64,000 nucleotides of DNA from Lacrimispora indolis DSM 755 (GTDB lineage Bacteria > Bacillota > Clostridia > Lachnospirales > Lachnospiraceae). The stretch is from positions 5,188,001 to 5,252,000 of the forward strand of contig NZ_AZUI01000001.1 of the NCBI RefSeq assembly GCF_000526995.1, in the 5' to 3' direction. Shown here piece after piece: positions 60,294 to 64,000 of this stretch. The notes under the pieces were generated by a model. It had not been told where the DNA came from. It did not search any database and worked only from the letters and a program-made list of their open reading frames with translations. Made by a program: the position numbers and the translations under genes. Each line of letters begins with the position of its first letter. Positions within the stretch are counted from its first letter, which is position 1.

Positions 60294-62423
60294 CTATTTT
60301 TGTTTTTTATAATTAGCTGCCGCAGCGTCAAATATGCTATGCAGGTCATAATGATTGTTGAGCCTTAAAACTCCTGCAGTCCGCCCGGCAACAAAGTTCT
60401 CCAGTTTCACCATATATTCTTCAGGGGTTATGGTCCCCTCGGCCACATAATTCAGCCCTTTTTCCCAGCTTGCCGTCAATTCCGGATTAAGGAGCTGCCT
60501 GATAGAAGCATTAACCACATCAAAGATCATTTCTCCCAAAAGTGTGGGAACGATCACCTGGGTCTTAGTGTTTAGGGAAAGATATTTAATATGAAACAGT
60601 TTTTTTAATATTTCAGCCCTGGTGGCACTGGTCCCGATCCCGCTTCCCTTTATCTGGGCGCGGAGCTCTTCATGCTCTATAAGCTGTCCGGCATTTTCCA
60701 TTGCTAAGATCATGGAACCGGAGGTATAGCGTTTGGGAGGGGAGGTTTCTCCTTCTTTGATGATCAATTTCTTAAGGGGAAGCTTCATTCCCTTTTTTAA
60801 ACTTCCAAGCATGGCGACGAATGCCGGATTATCCATCTGATTCTGAGAAGATTCCGGATTATTCTCTTCCTGGCTTCCGTCCTCAGGGGGGGCTTCTCCA
60901 CTTCCTTCCTCCTGCTGTTTCTTTTTCCCCCAAGATACCTCTGCAATTTTTAAATAGCCCGCTTCCAGCATGACACGGAAATTGGCATAAAAATGTTCCT
61001 TACACGGTTCCTGAAGAGACGGGGCGGAATTTAAAGCAGGGTACGCTGCATCCGCCACTAGTTCCAGAGCATATTTCTGATAAACAGCCGGCGGATAAAA
61101 AACGCTTAAGAATCTTCTTGCTATGACTTCATAAACCTTGGTTCCCAAAGGAGATGCCCCTTTTAATGCAGCAATACCTTGTCCGGTAGGTATGATGGCA
61201 TAGTGGTCCGTTATCTGCTTATCATTGACATACCTGGTTTTTTCAATGGTCCGGTAGGAACCCTTTTCCATGACCTCTGCTGCCGCTTCTGCCAATGGCT
61301 CAAAGCCCTTAAGTCCGCCGATGTTCTTATGGATCTCTTTCGCGACCGCTGTGGATAAAACTCTGGCATCAGTTCTTGGATAGGTGACCAGCTTCTTTTC
61401 ATAAAGTTCCTGAACCAGCTTTAAGGTTTCATCAGGGCTGATCTTAAACATCCTGGAACAATCATTCTGAAGCTCCGCCAGATTGTAAAGCAGGGGCGGA
61501 TTCTTTGTTTCCTTTTTCTTTTCTATGGAAGCAACGGTCCCTTCCATGGGTTCCATGAGGGACAGGGCATTTATCAGCTCTTCCGCATATTTTCGTTCCT
61601 TAAAGCCGTTTTCCTTATAAAGGAACGGGGATTCAAAATACTTAGATCCGGGGGCACTTCTCCATTCCCCGTCAAAATCCATTCCCGACAGCTCGGGCCG
61701 GTCCGGATCTTCCCTTAAAAAGGTTCCGATCACCCGGTAAAACGGGGTTTTTACAAACTCCCTGATCTCCCGCTCTCTCCGAACAACCATCCCCATGACA
61801 CAGGTCATGACGCGGCCAACGGATATTACCGTATTTTTTCCGCTCTTTAAGTAATTGGAAATGTTCTGTCCATACCTTAGTGTAAGCAATCGGGAAAAAT
61901 TAATTCCCATGAGATAATCTTCTTTTGCCCTTAAATAGGCAGATGCTGAAAGATTATCGTATTCGGATTCATCCTTTGCCTCCCTGATGCCTCTTAAAAT
62001 TTCTTCCTCTGTCTGGGAATCAATCCACACACGCTTCTGCTTCTTGTCCTTGACTCCTGCCATCTGTGCTACCAGACGGTATATGTACTCTCCTTCCCGT
62101 CCGGAGTCCGTGCACACATATATCGTATCCACATCAGGACGGTTCAGCAGACTGCTCACAATCTTATATTGCTTTTCAGCGCTTGGGATCACCTCATACT
62201 TGAATTCCCTTGGAAGAAATGGGAGGGTGGAAAGGCTCCACCGCTTGTACTTGGGATCATAACTTTCCGGATAGCTCATCGTTACCAGATGCCCCACGCA
62301 CCAGGTTATGATCACCTGGTCCGATTCCATGTATCCATCCCTGCGCCTTCCGTTAGCCTTTAAAGCATTGGCAAACTCCTGGGCCACACTTGGTTTTTCT
62401 GCAATGTATAACGATTTTGACAT
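60294..62423 (-). CDS. topB: DNA topoisomerase III
   Basis: A 709-residue type IA topoisomerase. The TOPRIM domain has Glu9 in IAEKPSVAQ and the acidic TDSGREGE motif (105-112). The active-site tyrosine is Tyr348 in LVTYPRTDARV. Toprim, gate and hinge regions are in order, and no zinc-finger tail is present, usual for Firmicute TopB of this length. It relaxes and decatenates DNA intermediates. Such topB genes are chromosomal or on mobile elements; neighbours here suggest chromosomal. Confidence 0.93.
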   Translation of the reverse strand: MSKSLYIAEKPSVAQEFANALKANGRRRDGYMESDQVIITWCVGHLVTMSYPESYDPKYKRWSLSTLPFLPREFKYEVIPSAEKQYKIVSSLLNRPDVDTIYVCTDSGREGEYIYRLVAQMAGVKDKKQKRVWIDSQTEEEILRGIREAKDESEYDNLSASAYLRAKEDYLMGINFSRLLTLRYGQNISNYLKSGKNTVISVGRVMTCVMGMVVRREREIREFVKTPFYRVIGTFLREDPDRPELSGMDFDGEWRSAPGSKYFESPFLYKENGFKERKYAEELINALSLMEPMEGTVASIEKKKETKNPPLLYNLAELQNDCSRMFKISPDETLKLVQELYEKKLVTYPRTDARVLSTAVAKEIHKNIGGLKGFEPLAEAAAEVMEKGSYRTIEKTRYVNDKQITDHYAIIPTGQGIAALKGASPLGTKVYEVIARRFLSVFYPPAVYQKYALELVADAAYPALNSAPSLQEPCKEHFYANFRVMLEAGYLKIAEVSWGKKKQQEEGSGEAPPEDGSQEENNPESSQNQMDNPAFVAMLGSLKKGMKLPLKKLIIKEGETSPPKRYTSGSMILAMENAGQLIEHEELRAQIKGSGIGTSATRAEILKKLFHIKYLSLNTKTQVIVPTLLGEMIFDVVNASIRQLLNPELTASWEKGLNYVAEGTITPEEYMVKLENFVAGRTAGVLRLNNHYDLHSIFDAAAANYKKQK

Positions 62424-62500
62424 ATCTCTCCCTACCGCCTTATGATAGTAACCGTTCTATTATACCACTAAAATTCACGAATAGCAATTCTTTCCGGCAA

Positions 62501-63391
62501 CTATGATATTGCCGTCCCTTTCTTTTTATACTCAGACAGGATAACAGAAGCAAACATCAGCACACATCCTGCTCCCAGTTTTAACGTCACAGGATCCCCA
62601 AGAAAGATCACGGAAAACATCAATCCGAATACGGATTCAAAGGATAATATGATCGAAGAAGTATTAGGACTTAAATGCTTTTGCCCCATATTCTGCATGA
62701 GAAAGCAAAGCATTGTGCTGAATATCCCCAGGTACAGCAGACCGGTCATCATAGACGGGCCGATCACGCGAAAATCAAAGGAGCCTTCCAACGGCAAAGC
62801 GATTGCCCAGCTTAGTATTGCTGCCACGATCATCTGGATCACTGTCAAAACAATCGGGTCATGATCTTCTGTATAACGGTCAATGAAAACAATGTGAAAT
62901 GCAAAGAAAAAGCCGCATACCAAAGTCATCACATCTCCTATATTCACGGAAAGGTCTCCTTCCAGGGATAAAAATGCAAGGCCGAATACTGCGATCACCG
63001 CAGCTGCCACATTGTTTGCCGTAGGCCTCTTTTTATTGTAAAACCAATGAAAAAAGGGCACCAGGATCACATACAATGTGGTGATGAAAGCATTTTTACT
63101 GGCAGTGGTATATTTAAGACCATAGGTCTGAAACAAATAACTGATAAACAAAAATATTCCCAAAAGCCCGCCGCACATCACATCGGTCTTACGGATCTTT
63201 CTCACCCGTTTCCAGAATACAGCCACCAGAGCAGCGGAAGCGATGGTAAAGCGCAGAGCCAGCAGATAGGCGGGAGTGATCACTTCCACCGAATTCTTCA
63301 TCACGACAAAGGCACTGCCCCATATAATCGTTGTTATAATCAGACCCAAAACAGACAATGCCTTGATCCCTTTTCCGTCCAGTTTGTTCAT
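62501..63391 (-). CDS. EamA/DMT-family transporter
   Basis: A 296-residue membrane protein with ten predicted helices in two EamA repeats (about 12-145 and 155-290). The first repeat has the typical TTIIWGSAFVVMKNSV and the second SFESVFGLMFSVIFLGD. Members export amino acids or other metabolites; the substrate is unknown. It follows galM on the same strand. Confidence 0.88.
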   Translation of the reverse strand: MNKLDGKGIKALSVLGLIITTIIWGSAFVVMKNSVEVITPAYLLALRFTIASAALVAVFWKRVRKIRKTDVMCGGLLGIFLFISYLFQTYGLKYTTASKNAFITTLYVILVPFFHWFYNKKRPTANNVAAAVIAVFGLAFLSLEGDLSVNIGDVMTLVCGFFFAFHIVFIDRYTEDHDPIVLTVIQMIVAAILSWAIALPLEGSFDFRVIGPSMMTGLLYLGIFSTMLCFLMQNMGQKHLSPNTSSIILSFESVFGLMFSVIFLGDPVTLKLGAGCVLMFASVILSEYKKKGTAIS

Positions 63392-63461
63392 ATGTACACC
63401 TGATGTCCTTTCACATAAGAGCAGGGGCGCAGCACCCTGCGTCCCTGGATTATCTTTTTGT

Positions 63462-64000
63462 TTATTCTATATTGGAAAATTTGTAAACAGTGACTGTCTT
63501 ATATTCCTCTCCGGCCTTTAAAACCGGGGACTGGAATTCCGGTTTGTTCACAGAATCCGGATAATACTGGGTTTCAAAGCAATAACAGCAGCGCTTTCCA
63601 TAAACGACTCCGCCCTTGCCGGCCATTCCATCTGCCAGGAAGTTAGCCGTGTAAAACTGTATTCCAGGAAGGTCTGTATATACCTCCATCCGAATGCCTG
63701 TCTGATCGGATTCCGCTGCGGCACATAGGGAAATCTCTCCATCCGGGTGGTTTAAGGCCCAGTTATGGTCATAGCCTTTGCCAAAAATAAGCGCCTCATA
63801 TTCTTCGTTAATATCCTGCCCAATGGGCTTCATAACCGTAAAGTCCATGGGAGTACCCTTAACAGGAGTCAGTTCTCCGGTGGGAATGGAACCCTCATCG
63901 GTCCTGGTAAAGGCATCCCCATCGATCCAGACGCGCTGCTTCATGACATTTGAGCCATCCTGTCCATCCAGGTTGAAATAGCTGTGATTGGTGAAGTTTG
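63462..64000 (-). CDS. galM: aldose 1-epimerase, C-terminal part (runs off the window)
   Basis: The last about 178 residues of a galactose mutarotase. The frame continues past the right edge of the window (TNHSYFNLDGQDGSN, containing the catalytic histidine motif, is read near 63950-64000). LPGIQFYTANFL and CFETQYYPDSVN (with the catalytic Glu) identify the family. The start is outside the window. A GC-rich hairpin at about 63423-63446 may end the transcript. Confidence 0.92.
   Translation of the reverse strand, partial: NFTNHSYFNLDGQDGSNVMKQRVWIDGDAFTRTDEGSIPTGELTPVKGTPMDFTVMKPIGQDINEEYEALIFGKGYDHNWALNHPDGEISLCAAAESDQTGIRMEVYTDLPGIQFYTANFLADGMAGKGGVVYGKRCCYCFETQYYPDSVNKPEFQSPVLKAGEEYKTVTVYKFSNIE

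Noticed and set aside
63423..63446. GC-rich inverted repeat after galM as a firm terminator
   Set aside because: The stem is good but no T-run follows on the minus strand, so it is only mentioned with galM.

Overview
The window looks like chromosomal DNA of an anaerobic, low-to-mid GC Firmicute of the class Clostridia. The closest fit is Lachnospiraceae (a Lacrimispora/Hungatella/Enterocloster-like organism). This rests on the dense strand-biased gene layout, the strong AGGAGG-type ribosome sites, the yceD-rpmF and pduL-ackA pairs, TmcAL, and the many ABC sugar importers with LacI, RpiR and AraC regulators. The species call is inference; no rRNA is present. Almost every gene is on the minus strand, so operons read from high to low coordinates.

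Layout. (1) 172-9231: an AraC/GyrI-like regulator, then an RpiR-controlled operon pfkB - class II aldolase - dhaK-like - dhaL - CUT2 sugar ABC importer. Its DhaK-like subunit has lost both active-site histidines, so it probably acts on another ketose. (2) 9452-16099: a complete rbsR-deoC-rbsK-rbsD-rbsA-rbsC-rbsB operon for ribose and probably deoxyribose, with two RbsR/cre-type operators. (3) 16312-24386: an MgtC-like membrane protein; then an AfuABC-type ABC importer with a glycerophosphodiester phosphodiesterase, controlled by an unusual LacI repressor fused to a complete solute-binding-protein domain. Three matching operators can be seen. (4) 24469-41829: a large glycoside-utilisation locus matching the Escherichia coli ycj cluster (ycjM, N, O, P, Q, R, S, V, W equivalents). 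It also carries a GH63-like hydrolase, an SGNH hydrolase, a beta-helix protein and a CdaR-type regulator. An IS110-family element splits it, and it keeps only a remnant of beta-phosphoglucomutase. (5) 42194-52367: housekeeping genes (rpmF, yceD, ackA, pduL, tmcAL, NUDIX, MIF-like, methyltransferase, histidine phosphatase, PFL/ACT pair, MBL hydrolase, coaE). (6) 52480-64000: a DNA polymerase I with a degenerate 5'-nuclease domain, a zinc-finger membrane protein, tRNA-Leu(CAA), a lipoprotein, a decayed uracil permease next to intact upp, an NSS transporter, a left-handed beta-helix protein, topB, an EamA transporter and the 3' part of galM.

How the genes work together. Four separate import-and-catabolise modules sit side by side, each with its own regulator and, in several cases, recognisable operators and promoters. 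The most coherent new hypothesis is that region 4 is a glucosylglycerate/3-keto-glycoside pathway. The phosphorylase and GH63 enzyme would release D-glycerate and glucose or glucose-1-phosphate. The YcjS-R-Q trio would interconvert guloside and glucoside. The CdaR homologue would sense glycerate.

Other notable signals are a family of about 52-nt structured intercistronic repeats carrying the Shine-Dalgarno of the next gene at three loci (48401-48503, 51697-51747, 55036-55240), and a 36-bp perfect palindrome between rbsR and deoC.
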